A DNA stretch of 64,000 nucleotides from CAYPTB01 sp964413535 (GCA_964413535.1 CAYPTB010000041.1:1-64000); one strand, 5' to 3'; shown: positions 54,875-63,868, numbered from the stretch's first letter. The notes: a model not told the origin generated them from the sequence alone. Program-made: numbers and translations.

Positions 54875-55315
54875 ATGGGCAACCGGATCTACGTGGGCAA
54901 TCTCGCCTTCACGACAACCGTCGAATCCCTGCGTGACGCGATCGCCGCGCTCGGCTTCACCACCAAGGACGTTCACATCGTTCACGATCGCGAAACCGGC
55001 CGATCCCGCGGTTTCGGCTTCGTCGAGTTCGCGAACGACGACGAGGCTGTCAAAGCCATCCAATCGCTCGACGGCAAGGACATGGACGGCCGCGCGCTAC
55101 GCGTGAACGAGGCCCAAGCGCGGACTCCGCGCCCCGGTGGTGGCGGTGGAGGCGGCGGGCGCGGTGGGCGTGGTGGCGGCCGCGGCGGTGACGACTTCGG
55201 CGGAAGTGGTCGCGAGGGAGGCCGCGATGGCGGACGGGATGGAGGGCGCGACGGCGGACGCGGTGGACGCGGCGGTGGGCGCCGCGGCGGGCGCGACGAC
55301 GACGACCGCTGGTAG
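54875..55315 (+). CDS. second glycine-rich RRM RNA-binding protein
   Basis: The 146-residue protein has a single RRM (about 4-80) with RNP2 IYVGNL and RNP1 RGFGFVEF, both closer to the consensus than in the first RRM protein. The tail has Gly/Arg-rich repeats, with about four consecutive GGRD units, and ends in DDDDRW. The shared acidic-Arg-Trp ending with the protein at 47947 suggests a conserved interaction site. Bacterial RRM proteins of this type bind RNA and may act as chaperones in cold or in mRNA localisation. ATG at 54875 is used. It lies about 6.9 kb from its paralogue. Confidence 0.95.
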   Translation: MGNRIYVGNLAFTTTVESLRDAIAALGFTTKDVHIVHDRETGRSRGFGFVEFANDDEAVKAIQSLDGKDMDGRALRVNEAQARTPRPGGGGGGGGRGGRGGGRGGDDFGGSGREGGRDGGRDGGRDGGRGGRGGGRRGGRDDDDRW

Positions 55316-55425
55316 GAGCTCCGCTGAGCGGTCGGAGGGACGGGCCCGAAGCGGCTCGCTCGATCGGCGTCGGCGGAGATTCGGTAGAGGCGAGCCCTAG
55401 CCGCTGTCCCGCTGGGGTCAGAGCC

Positions 55426-55918
55426 TATCGAGCTCCTTCCTGCGCGTCGTCCGCGACGAGCGCGAGGTCGAGGGCGCCGTCCGCGTCGAAGTCGGCGACG
55501 CACAGCGCGCGCGGATCCGGGCCCGTCGCGAGCACGACCGTGCGTGCGAAGCCGCCGCGATCTCCGCGTCGGCCGCGAGCGTCGTTCGCTCAACGGCCAA
55601 CCGCCGACCGGCACGACGCGCGGCTTCGGAGGGGCCCGTCGCGCCGCCGCGCCACACGAAGGCTTCGCCGCGCTCGGCATCCGTCGCGACGAGCTCGTCG
55701 CGCCCGTCGCCGTCGAGATCGGCGGCGAGCAGCGCGGTCGGCTTGGCGGGAAGCGCGTGCTCGCGCCGCGTCGCGAAATCCGGCGAGGAGGGCACGTCGG
55801 CCGGCGCACCTTCACGTGGATCACACCCCGGAGACAGCGCGAGCACGACGAACGCGAGGGCCGGAACCCGCGCGTCGAACGCGCGGAGGGACGAGCGGTC
55901 GTCGGAGGGACGCGGCAT
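55426..55918 (-). pseudogene. frameshifted, truncated FG-GAP/VCBS-type lipoprotein remnant
   Basis: From ATG at 55918 the frame gives a lipoprotein signal (FVVLALSPGCDP) and one FG-GAP-like calcium repeat (LLAADLDGDGRDELVATD). Near 55548-55565 the frame is lost. In the next frame the protein continues naturally as GFARTVVLATGPDPRALCVADF, then DADGALDLALVADDAQEG, which is a second repeat, and stops at TAG 55426-55428. Only two repeats remain, whereas such proteins usually have many. The gap between start and stop is 493 nt, which is not a multiple of three. Either a sequencing error or true decay explains the shift; the early stop suggests decay. Confidence 0.75.
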
Positions 55919-56042
55919 GGGGCGCGCGCACCCTACATCGTCCCGGAACCTGGATCGACCCTCGATGCTGGACGGCATTGCGGGCTTCGCTCGCTCCTCC
56001 CCCGGCTCCTTGAACCTCATGGCTATACTTCGGAGAAGGGGG

Positions 56043-58754
56043 ATGGGGACGACAGGAGAGGGAGAGGCAGAGCCCGAGGACGTCCTCGGCTCGTGCTCGT
56101 CGGCCGAACGGCTCTTCGCGCAGCACGTCGCGCGCGTGGAGGCCGGCGACCCCTGCGATTTCGAGTCACTGTGCGCCGAACACGCGGAGCTCGTGCCCGA
56201 GCTGCGCGAGCTCGAGAAGGGCTGGCGGCGCGTGCGCGGAGCGCTCGCCGAGATCGGCGCTCCAGCCCTCCGAGCGGAGACGCCGCTCCTCTCGATCGTG
56301 CTCCCCGAGGGCGACGGCTTCTCGCGCGAGCTCCTCGAGCGCCTGGGGAAGCGCCAGCGGCCGAGCGACCGCTACCGCAGCGAGGGCGAGCTCGCGCGCG
56401 GCGGCATGGCGCGCATCGTGCGCGTCTGGGACGTCGACCTGCGCCGCCACCTCGCGATGAAGCTCCTGCTCCCGCGCGGCGAAGCGGGCAAGCGTGGAAC
56501 GCCGCCGCGCTCGCTCGGCCGCTTCTTGGAAGAAGCGCAGGTCGCGGGTCAGCTCGATCACCCAGGCATCGTGCCCGTGCACGAGCTCGGGATCGACGCG
56601 GAGGGGCGAGTCTTCTTCACCATGAAGCTCGTCAAGGGCCGCGAGCTCAAGGAAGTCATCGACGACGTCCACGCGCAGAGCGAGGAGTGGACGCTCGCGC
56701 GCGCGGTCGGCGTCGTGGTCAAGGTCTGCGAGGCCATGGCCTACGCGCACGGCAAGGGCGTGCTGCACCGCGACCTCAAGCCGTCGAACGTGATGGTGGG
56801 GCGCTTCGGCGAGGTCTACGTCATGGACTGGGGCCTCGCGCGCGCGCCCGGCGGAACGGACGTGAAGGACATCCGCGTCAGCGAGCCGCCGGAGGTCAGC
56901 GCGGAGCTGCGCTCCGACCGCCGCGACGCTGCCGGGAGCACGCCGGACTCGCCGCTCTTCACGATGGACGGCGACGTGATCGGCACGCCCTCGTACATGC
57001 CGCCGGAGCAAGCGCTCGGGCGCATCTCGGAGCTCGGGCCGCAGAGCGACGTGTACTCGGTCGGGGCGATGCTCTACCACCTGCTCGCGGGCCATCCGCC
57101 GTACGCCCCGCGCGACGGCAAGGCGACCAATCACATGGTGCTCCTGTGGGTGCGCGAGACGGCGCCCGCCGAGATCGCCGGGCTCGTTCCCGACGCCCCT
57201 CCGGAGCTCGTCGCGATCTGCAAGCGGGCGATGGAGCGCGATCCCGCTCGGCGCTACGCGACGATGCTCGAGCTCGCCGACGACCTGCGGCGCTGGCTCG
57301 AGGGCCGCGTCGTGCGCGCCTACGCGAGCGGTGCGTGGCCGGAGCTGCGCAAGTGGGTGGGCCGCAACCGCGGGATGGCCGCGGCGCTGGGGGGGATCGC
57401 CGCCCTCGCGCTCGTTTCGAGCCTGGGCTGGGCGTGGCTCGAGAAGCAGCAGCGCACCGCGCTCGCCGCGCTCAACGAGGACAAGACGCAGCTCTCCGAC
57501 GTGCTGGGCGTGCGAACCCTGCTCGCCGAGGCGAACGAGCTCACGTCTGACGACGAGGGCATCCGCCGCATGGAGCGCTGGGTCGAGCGTGCGCGCGACG
57601 TGCTGTCGCGCCGCGCGGCGTACGCACCGAAGGCGTTGCTCGCCGCGAGCGCCCCGCGCGCCGTGGACAACGAGGAGCTCACCGCCCTCGCCAGCTCACT
57701 CGATCGGCTCGACGTCGAGCTCGCGCGCACGTCGGTGTTCCTCGACGAGGTGCGCGCCCTCCCGCAGCGCACGCTCGAGGAGCCGCGCGCGCTCTGGGAC
57801 GAGGCGATCGAAGGCGTGTCGGTGAGCGCGCCCTACCTAGGCCTGCGCATCGAGCCGCAGCTCGGGCTGGTTCCGCTGTGGCAGGACGGTGCGAGCGGGC
57901 TATGGGAGTTTTGGCACGTACTCTCCGGCGAAAAACCTGAGCGCGACGAGGAGACCGGCCGCATCGACTACCGCCCCGAGTCGGGCATCGTGCTCGTGCT
58001 CGTCCCCGGTGGCTTCTTCGAAATGGGCTCTCCCGAGAAGGAGCTCGGCCGCAGTCCCGACGAGCGCTTGCACGAGGTCGTGGTCGAGCCCTTCTTCCTC
58101 GCGAAGTTCGAGGTCACGCAAGGCCAGTGGACGCGGGTGACGGGCGAGAATCCCGCCTACTATCCGTCCGGCATCGAGCGGGCCGGGGTGGTTGCGAGCG
58201 AGATCCATCCAGTCGAGTCCGTCACCTGGACCGAATGTGATCACTTCGCGCGCCGCATCGGACTCTTGCTGCCGAGCGAGGAACAGTGGGAGTACGTTGC
58301 ACGCGCCGGGACGCGAACGGCCTATTGCTGGGGTGATTCCCCGGACAGATCCGAAGGCCGCGAGAACTTCGCCGACCAGAGTGTCGCCGCGATAACGGCC
58401 GCACGTGTAGCCACGCAGCCGGCCCCGTGGAACGACGGTTATCCATTCCACGCTCCGGTGGGTTCCTTCCCGGCCAACCCACTCGGTCTCTTCGACCTCC
58501 ACGGCAACATCGGCGAGTGGACCTGCGGCCGCTACGATCGCTATTACGAGTTCACCGAAGCGGAGCGCGAGGACATGTTCGCTGCCGAGGTGATTCCACC
58601 TGCGTGGAGGCTCCTTCGCTCGCGCGTCGTGCGCGGAGGGAACTATTTCTACGGCCCTGGCTTCGCCCGCTCGGCGCTGCGCCAGCCCGTCGACCCTTCG
58701 AACGCCAATTTCATGTCGGGCGCAAGGCTCGCACGAAAGCTCGAGCGACCCTGA
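56043..58754 (+). CDS. Ser/Thr kinase fused to a formylglycine-generating-enzyme-like domain
   Basis: The 903-residue protein has an N-terminal helical region, a kinase domain (about 115-420; ELARGGMARIVRVWD, AMKLLLP with the ATP Lys, HRDLKPSNVMV, MDWGLAR in place of DFG, and SYMPPEQ), one transmembrane helix near 440-460 (GMAAALGGIAALALVSSLGWAW), a coiled region, and a C-terminal FGE/SUMF1-like domain (about 640-900; VPGGFFEMGSPEKELG, EVTQGQWTRVTG, LPSEEQWEYVARAG, LFDLHGNIGEW, VVRGGNYF). DWG replaces DFG but the metal-binding Asp is kept. This Pkn1-like fusion is common in planctomycetes. ATG at 56043 has GGAGAAGGGGG upstream. Confidence 0.92.
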   Translation: MGTTGEGEAEPEDVLGSCSSAERLFAQHVARVEAGDPCDFESLCAEHAELVPELRELEKGWRRVRGALAEIGAPALRAETPLLSIVLPEGDGFSRELLERLGKRQRPSDRYRSEGELARGGMARIVRVWDVDLRRHLAMKLLLPRGEAGKRGTPPRSLGRFLEEAQVAGQLDHPGIVPVHELGIDAEGRVFFTMKLVKGRELKEVIDDVHAQSEEWTLARAVGVVVKVCEAMAYAHGKGVLHRDLKPSNVMVGRFGEVYVMDWGLARAPGGTDVKDIRVSEPPEVSAELRSDRRDAAGSTPDSPLFTMDGDVIGTPSYMPPEQALGRISELGPQSDVYSVGAMLYHLLAGHPPYAPRDGKATNHMVLLWVRETAPAEIAGLVPDAPPELVAICKRAMERDPARRYATMLELADDLRRWLEGRVVRAYASGAWPELRKWVGRNRGMAAALGGIAALALVSSLGWAWLEKQQRTALAALNEDKTQLSDVLGVRTLLAEANELTSDDEGIRRMERWVERARDVLSRRAAYAPKALLAASAPRAVDNEELTALASSLDRLDVELARTSVFLDEVRALPQRTLEEPRALWDEAIEGVSVSAPYLGLRIEPQLGLVPLWQDGASGLWEFWHVLSGEKPERDEETGRIDYRPESGIVLVLVPGGFFEMGSPEKELGRSPDERLHEVVVEPFFLAKFEVTQGQWTRVTGENPAYYPSGIERAGVVASEIHPVESVTWTECDHFARRIGLLLPSEEQWEYVARAGTRTAYCWGDSPDRSEGRENFADQSVAAITAARVATQPAPWNDGYPFHAPVGSFPANPLGLFDLHGNIGEWTCGRYDRYYEFTEAEREDMFAAEVIPPAWRLLRSRVVRGGNYFYGPGFARSALRQPVDPSNANFMSGARLARKLERP

Positions 58755-58755
58755 T

Positions 58756-59244
58756 TCACGGTCTCCTCAAGAACATGAGGAGCAGGACGATCACGATCAC
58801 CGCCAAGGCGAAGGCGACGATCCAGATCGTGCAGGAGGGGCAAGGCGGGTCCTCGTTCGTGGCGGGTTGCTCGTCGATTGCTTCGCCGTCCTCGCTGATC
58901 GGACCCTGCACGGTCACGTGCATCGCGACGCCCTCGGTGAGGAGCATGTCGGCAGGTGGGTACTGACCAGTGATCAGACGTCCGTCGTAGTTGCCGGTCC
59001 TACTTCCCGTTTCATCCAACTCCCAGATCTTGATGACGTGGACGGGCCGCGGACCTCCTTGTGCCTGGCTCAGGCTTGCAGCGATATCTCTGGCATCCTC
59101 GAGGGTGTTGGTACCCGGTCCAAGGTCGGGGACCTCCCTTGCTTGGGTTTGGGCCGTTGCGGCCTTCGAGAACAGGCAAGCGACGACCAACGCAAGCGCG
59201 AGACGCTGCAGGCCGTTCACGAACGAAGCACGGGGACAGGTCAT
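58756..59244 (-). CDS. exported protein with a C-terminal membrane anchor, unknown function
   Basis: The 162-residue protein has a signal peptide (about 10-31, ending KAATAQ), a small polar domain (about 35-125; VHVIKIWELDETGSRTGNYD, MHVTVQGPISEDGE) and a C-terminal transmembrane helix followed by RRP, an inside-anchored tail. CPSC before the helix may form a disulfide or metal site. I do not recognise the domain. ATG at 59244 overlaps the stop of the upstream prodomain-only gene as ATGA, and GAGGAGGA precedes it. The gene is therefore co-translated with the truncated S8 paralogue. Confidence 0.7.
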   Translation of the reverse strand: MTCPRASFVNGLQRLALALVVACLFSKAATAQTQAREVPDLGPGTNTLEDARDIAASLSQAQGGPRPVHVIKIWELDETGSRTGNYDGRLITGQYPPADMLLTEGVAMHVTVQGPISEDGEAIDEQPATNEDPPCPSCTIWIVAFALAVIVIVLLLMFLRRP

Positions 59245-60074
59245 GACATTCCTCCTCGAGATTGTCGGTCTTTGTTCACGGTCACGAAGCTCTGAAGTCT
59301 GCAAGCCGGGTCACGGTTGCTGTTCCAGCTCCCGGCTACGACGGAAGCGACACGGGTTCCGAAACCTTGGTCGTTCCTGGACTGCGAATGATCGTTCAAG
59401 GGCCGCGAAGGCTTCGGAACCTCCTCGACGAACTCGACGATGTCCAATTCGAGAAGGGCATCGATCGAACTCGGAGGGAGCACGAGCTCGAAAGAGTTGG
59501 CGCCATACGGAACGGCGCGGAGGCCGATCTCTGCGAGCTGCTTCTCTACCTCGGCTCTCGACACATCACGGAAGAAGACAGCGAGGACGCGAAAGCCCCC
59601 TGTCGGCAAATCGATGGCCCACGGAGACGCTTGGCGATCGGTGAGCGCCGCATCCAGCTTGTCGACGGGCAGGATCCTTCCGTACCAGGTAGCGCGTTCC
59701 GCGAGTGCGTTCGGGGGCGAATCGCGACCAGCTGGAACCGAGACTACGTACACCAAGAGGTCCAGGTAGCGCAGGAGCTCGACCCCAGCGCGGTCGAGTT
59801 CGCGGAAGTCGTTCGCCTCTGGCTTCTGTGCGAAGCGCACGAAGATGTGCATGCGCGCTTCGGTAGATGCCTGCAGTGCCGAGAGCGCCAAGGCGCTTTC
59901 ACCTTGCTCCAAAGGAATGTTGCGCGAGCGCAACACGAGGTTCGGAGCCTGGTCAACGGCCACAGCACTCGGAAGCGTCCCACTTGGACTCTCCACCGGG
60001 CACTGACTCGCGCACGCGGCCGCGAGCAGCAAGACGGCGACACTTCCTGTCTCGGACAGGCGTAGCTTCCTCAA
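59241..60074 (-). CDS. lipoprotein prodomain-only paralogue of the S8 protease, probably degenerate
   Basis: Residues 1-230 align with the N-terminal half of the S8 protease at 60138: lipobox LLLAAACAS, MHIFVRFAQKPEANDFRELD, GVELLRYLDLLVYVVSVPAG, DRQASPWAID, and FELVLPPSSIDALLELDIVE. After PSRPLNDHS the segment with the catalytic Asp is missing. A fragment GTRVASVVAG, equivalent to the protease's HGTFVASIAAG with its active His changed to Phe, follows, and the protein ends 35 residues later. It cannot be a protease. It might act as an inhibitor or a binding module, or be decaying. Its stop overlaps the next start (ATGA). Confidence 0.8.
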   Translation of the reverse strand: MRKLRLSETGSVAVLLLAAACASQCPVESPSGTLPSAVAVDQAPNLVLRSRNIPLEQGESALALSALQASTEARMHIFVRFAQKPEANDFRELDRAGVELLRYLDLLVYVVSVPAGRDSPPNALAERATWYGRILPVDKLDAALTDRQASPWAIDLPTGGFRVLAVFFRDVSRAEVEKQLAEIGLRAVPYGANSFELVLPPSSIDALLELDIVEFVEEVPKPSRPLNDHSQSRNDQGFGTRVASVVAGSWNSNRDPACRLQSFVTVNKDRQSRGGMS

Positions 60075-60137
60075 GTCCTCTCCCTCCCCTTGGTAGACGG
60101 CCAGCGCGTCGCTGAACCGTCGATCTCTCTCTGCGGT

Positions 60138-62819
60138 CTAGGGAACTGCTTGCAGCACGATGCGCGCGGTCGCGGCTTGCTCCAAGGGCTTGCCTCGTGA
60201 GTCGGTGAGAGCGGCGTAGACCCGCGTGCCTGGCAAGAACTCCTTCACGTCCAACACGTGTTTCTCCTGCGAGACGCTTTCCGCGAGCTGGGCGCCGGAA
60301 TCGTCGAAGACGATCGCGCGAGTCGGACCTAGCGGCGAATCCATCTCGGGCGACAATTCGATGACGACGCGCAACCGGAAACAGCTCTTCCAGGCCTCAC
60401 CGCAACGAGGTAGTCCGGGATAGATCTCGGGCAAGAGTAGGATGAGCGCACCAGGCGGGAGGAGTTGGAAGCCATCCCCCGGCATGACGATCACGCCGTC
60501 GCCATCCCCATCTCCTGTTCCACCTTCCAGCTCGCCCTCGTCTCCCTCCCCTTCGTCCTCGCCTTCGACTCCGGTCCCGCCGTTGTTGCCGCAGGCGATG
60601 ATGTCTTGAGATGCCACCAAGCTGTAGTTCTGCGTGCCCCCGAGCGTCGACTTCGAGAAATCGACGCGCACTTCCCAGACGCCATTCATGGGGTTGGACA
60701 CCCTCACCATCTCGACATTGTTGACGGCGTCATGGGTGGTCGCGTCCGTGGCGGGCGTCGCGGCGACGATGGAGGACAACGCTATGCGCGGATCGTTGTT
60801 CGGATTCTCTGCTGGCGGATCGAGCCGGTATGAGCGGTGATCCAAGCCGGTAGGGTCGACGAGGACGAGGTCCAGGTCGTTCAGTAGCCGTGGAGTCGAG
60901 TCGAGTTCGTAGTACTCCGAGGCGGAATCGTCCCACGCGAGCACGACCTTGAGCTCACTGGTGCCGATGGGTACCTCGATACACCACGTCTGAACGCCGG
61001 ATCCGATCGTGCATTGGAGCCAGCGGCTCTGCTTGCTCGTGAGGTCGACTGCGGCTTCGGCATTCACGAGTCCCCATCCAGTCGAGAAGTCGGGACCAGC
61101 GTGGTAGAGGGGTTGCTCGTTGGTGTCGACCTCGTCATAGGTGAATCCGCGGTCTTCGGGATCCGCCGAGACGGCATCGACTTGGAAGAGATCCTCGGCA
61201 GAGTGGACGAGCAGAGCCTTGAAGGTCGAAGGGAGGACGCTTTCTTGGGAAGGACCGATTTCCTCCATCATCAGGGCAATGATCCCGGTGACTGCGGGTG
61301 CCGCGAACGAGGTGCCGTGGTCCTTCCTGTAGGGTTCAGGGCCCTGTGAGTTGGCAGCCGATATGCCGTCGTCGTTCGCATGATCGAAGGATCCCGGCGC
61401 GACGAGGTCGGGTTTGATACGTCCGTCGATCGTAGGTCCGCGGCTCGAGAACTCCGAGACGCGGCCATCGACGGCGTCGATCGAACCGACGCAGATCGGG
61501 TTCTTGGACAACATCGTCAGGGAGTAGTAGCCGGTCTGCGCCGAGCCGTCATTGTTCTTGAACCCGTTGTTCCCTGCTCCCCAAACGAGCGGACGTGCGG
61601 GAACATCGATGCCACACACGATGTCGTCGATACCGCCGTTCTGGCTGCTGTAGAACCACCCAACGCTATAGGAGTGATTCGTGACGTCCGTGCCGTCGTC
61701 GAAAGGTCCTGTTCCCAGTGCCTTCTGGTACTCCGCGAGGACTCCGTTGAAATAGATATAGTCGCCGATCATGGCCTTCGGAGCGTGCCCGCGCCGCAGG
61801 AGGTCGGCTGGTTTCGCATTCCCGTTCCCCGCGGCAATGGAAGCGACGAAGGTTCCATGGCTCGATGTACCCCATGGGTTCGGGTAGCCGTAGAACCGAT
61901 TCTCGGCAGCCACGAAGTCCAGATGCCCCGCCACGATGCCGAGGTCACAGATACCGATCCGAATGCCGGAGCCCGTGCGACCGGTATAGGTGGGTCCGGG
62001 AACTCCACCGACGTCGAACTGAAGACCCTGCACGGCATCGGTATGTGTCACGGCGCGCGAGTGGTCGTTCAAGGGCCGCGAGGGCGGAGGAACTTCCTCC
62101 ACGAACTCCACGACGTCCAACGCGAGCAGAGCGTCGAGCTGGCTCGGAGGTAGGACGAGCTCGAAGGAATTGTTGGCGCCGTAGGGACGCGCTCTCACGC
62201 GGATGCGGTCGAGGCGATCCTGCACCTCGCTCTCGAAGACGTCGCTGAAGAACACGGCGTGGACGCGGAAGGCGCCCGTCGCAGGGTCGACCGCCCAGGG
62301 AGACGCGTCGCGATCGGCGAGCGCAGGATGGAGCTTGTCGATCGACTGGATCTGTCCGAACCACGTCGCGCGGTCCGTGAGCGCCACGGGCGGTGCGTCC
62401 TCACCGGTTGGGACCGAGGCGACGTACACCGTGAGGTCGAGGTAGCGCAGCAGCTGCACTCCGGCCAGATCGAGCGCGCGAAAGTCGTCCAATTGGAGGG
62501 GTGCTCCGAAGCGCACGAAGAGATGCATGCGCATCTCATTGCTCGTTCGCAGCGCCTGGATGGCCGAGTTGCTCTCGGCTGCGTCGAAGGAGATCACTCG
62601 CGAGTGCAAGGCGAGTTCCGGTGGCCGGTCTTCCTTCGGTGCCGCGCGCTTGGCCGTCGCAGTAGCCATGTGCGCGGAGGCGGGCTGCGCCTTCACACCT
62701 GGCGCGGTTGTCCCCGGCGGCCCCAGCGCCGTCGGATCCAACGCACCCGGACTACCGCATGCAGCGGCCAACAACAGGGCAGCGAACCTCCCCGCTGCCA
62801 CGAGGCTTGGCATCTCCAT
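60138..62819 (-). CDS. S8 subtilisin-family serine protease, lipoprotein
   Basis: The 893-residue protein starts with a lipoprotein signal (FAALLLAAACGSPG), has a long N-terminal prodomain (about 70-255) and an S8 catalytic domain (about 275-600). The triad is present: Asp in IRIGICDLGIVAG, His in SSHGTFVASIAAG and Ser in HGTSFAAPAVTG; the oxyanion Asn is probably in WGAGNNGFKN. A beta domain follows (LKVVLAWDD, typical of P/proprotein-convertase-like ends), then an acidic linker (EGEDEGEGDEGELEGG) and a C-terminal beta domain. ATG at 62819 follows AGGAGG. It probably works at the cell surface. It lies 63 bp upstream of its truncated paralogue. Confidence 0.92.
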   Translation of the reverse strand: MEMPSLVAAGRFAALLLAAACGSPGALDPTALGPPGTTAPGVKAQPASAHMATATAKRAAPKEDRPPELALHSRVISFDAAESNSAIQALRTSNEMRMHLFVRFGAPLQLDDFRALDLAGVQLLRYLDLTVYVASVPTGEDAPPVALTDRATWFGQIQSIDKLHPALADRDASPWAVDPATGAFRVHAVFFSDVFESEVQDRLDRIRVRARPYGANNSFELVLPPSQLDALLALDVVEFVEEVPPPSRPLNDHSRAVTHTDAVQGLQFDVGGVPGPTYTGRTGSGIRIGICDLGIVAGHLDFVAAENRFYGYPNPWGTSSHGTFVASIAAGNGNAKPADLLRRGHAPKAMIGDYIYFNGVLAEYQKALGTGPFDDGTDVTNHSYSVGWFYSSQNGGIDDIVCGIDVPARPLVWGAGNNGFKNNDGSAQTGYYSLTMLSKNPICVGSIDAVDGRVSEFSSRGPTIDGRIKPDLVAPGSFDHANDDGISAANSQGPEPYRKDHGTSFAAPAVTGIIALMMEEIGPSQESVLPSTFKALLVHSAEDLFQVDAVSADPEDRGFTYDEVDTNEQPLYHAGPDFSTGWGLVNAEAAVDLTSKQSRWLQCTIGSGVQTWCIEVPIGTSELKVVLAWDDSASEYYELDSTPRLLNDLDLVLVDPTGLDHRSYRLDPPAENPNNDPRIALSSIVAATPATDATTHDAVNNVEMVRVSNPMNGVWEVRVDFSKSTLGGTQNYSLVASQDIIACGNNGGTGVEGEDEGEGDEGELEGGTGDGDGDGVIVMPGDGFQLLPPGALILLLPEIYPGLPRCGEAWKSCFRLRVVIELSPEMDSPLGPTRAIVFDDSGAQLAESVSQEKHVLDVKEFLPGTRVYAALTDSRGKPLEQAATARIVLQAVP

Positions 62820-62951
62820 CCCCCCTCCTCCTTCATGGATGACAACCCGACTTGGCGAAAACGTCAACCCGAACCCTTCGGACAAGGGCCAGGCGCAGGT
62901 TACAGGGAGCTCGCGCTCACGGTCGAGCCTCTCCTCTTGCAGGGGAAGACG

Positions 62952-63218
62952 TCAGGTGTTCCGAACGTCGTCCATGTCTTCGCAGTCCGCCGCGCCCGCG
63001 TCGAGACCGCGGCGCGCGAGGAAGAGACCCGTGAGCGCGAAGAGCGTCAGGCCCGCGAGCGAAGGCGTCGGCGCGAGCGCGCGCGGGACGAGGCCTGCGC
63101 CCGTCTCGCCGAGCGCGAGGAAGAGGTCGGAGCCGGGGAGGAACGGCGCCGCGCGACCCAGTCCGAAGCAGGGTAGCGCGAGCGCGAGGGCGAGCCCGCC
63201 GGCGGCTACGGAGCGCAT
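62952..63218 (-). CDS. small membrane protein, unknown
   Basis: The 88-residue protein has two hydrophobic helices, about residues 5-25 and 52-72, and an acidic C terminus (ADCEDMDD). The second helix with TPSLAGLTLFALTGLFLARRG recalls a C-terminal sorting anchor (PEP-CTERM-like), but the motif is not exact. ATG at 63218 overlaps the stop of the gene upstream by 13 bp, so the two may be coupled. A longer start at 63251 is possible. Function is unknown. Confidence 0.5.
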   Translation of the reverse strand: MRSVAAGGLALALALPCFGLGRAAPFLPGSDLFLALGETGAGLVPRALAPTPSLAGLTLFALTGLFLARRGLDAGAADCEDMDDVRNT

Positions 63219-63868
63219 CCAAGCGCCGAAGCCATCGCGAGCGCGGTCCATGCGCCGAGGAAGAGCGCGACGCGCAGGAAGAGTTCCGCGGAGGCGAGGC
63301 GTGCGCTGAGGGCGGGCTCGATCAGCGCGAGGGCGTCGGGCAGCAGCTCGACCGTGCAGCCCTCGCCGAGCTTCTCGACGGAGAGCACGACGTCATCGGT
63401 TCCGCTCGTCTGCTCCGGCAGCGCGAGCTCGATCGACATGCGGCCGTGCACGCGGACTTCGCTCGCGCTCGCAGCGTCCCCGCGCGCGCAGCGGAAGCGC
63501 ACGAGCGCCGAAGGGCTCGAGCCCGGCGCCGTGGCGAGCGTGAGGCGCAGGCTGCGGCCGTGCGCGAGCTCGCTCTCCGGATCCGTCACGCTCCACGCGG
63601 CGCGCTCGCCGCTCTCGACGAGCAGCGCGGGCGGCGCGGGGACGTCGCGCAGCGACCGCGGCGCGCTCGCGGCCGGTCCCGCCGCGACTTCCGCCGCGAG
63701 CGCGATGCCCGCCGCGAGCGCGACGCCGCCCGCCCAGTTCCCGAGCCACGTCGACGCGGTGATGGCCGAGCGCGAGAGCGCGCGCGAGCCGAGCCACAGC
63801 CGATCCCTCCCGCGGCAGCGCCTGCCGAACGAAGCCGACGCGAAGACGACTGCGGGCAGCGCGAGCAA
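63206..63868 (-). CDS. membrane protein with an external beta-rich domain, unknown
   Basis: The product has hydrophobic segments at about residues 1-12, 40-62 and 195-215, and between the second and third a Ser/Thr and Arg-rich domain (ESGERAAWSVTDPESEL, RVHGRMSIELALPEQTSGTDDVV) that resembles a small beta fold. TTG at 63868 is a possible start. The frame is closed by a TAG just above, near 63902, so the true start could differ or the gene could be partial. Its stop overlaps the next gene. I do not recognise a family. Confidence 0.5.
   Translation of the reverse strand: MLALPAVVFASASFGRRCRGRDRLWLGSRALSRSAITASTWLGNWAGGVALAAGIALAAEVAAGPAASAPRSLRDVPAPPALLVESGERAAWSVTDPESELAHGRSLRLTLATAPGSSPSALVRFRCARGDAASASEVRVHGRMSIELALPEQTSGTDDVVLSVEKLGEGCTVELLPDALALIEPALSARLASAELFLRVALFLGAWTALAMASALGCAP

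Noticed and set aside
55130..55310. Tandem DNA repeats in the second RRM gene as a CRISPR-like or satellite array
   Set aside because: They are coding Gly/Arg repeats of variable spacing without spacers.
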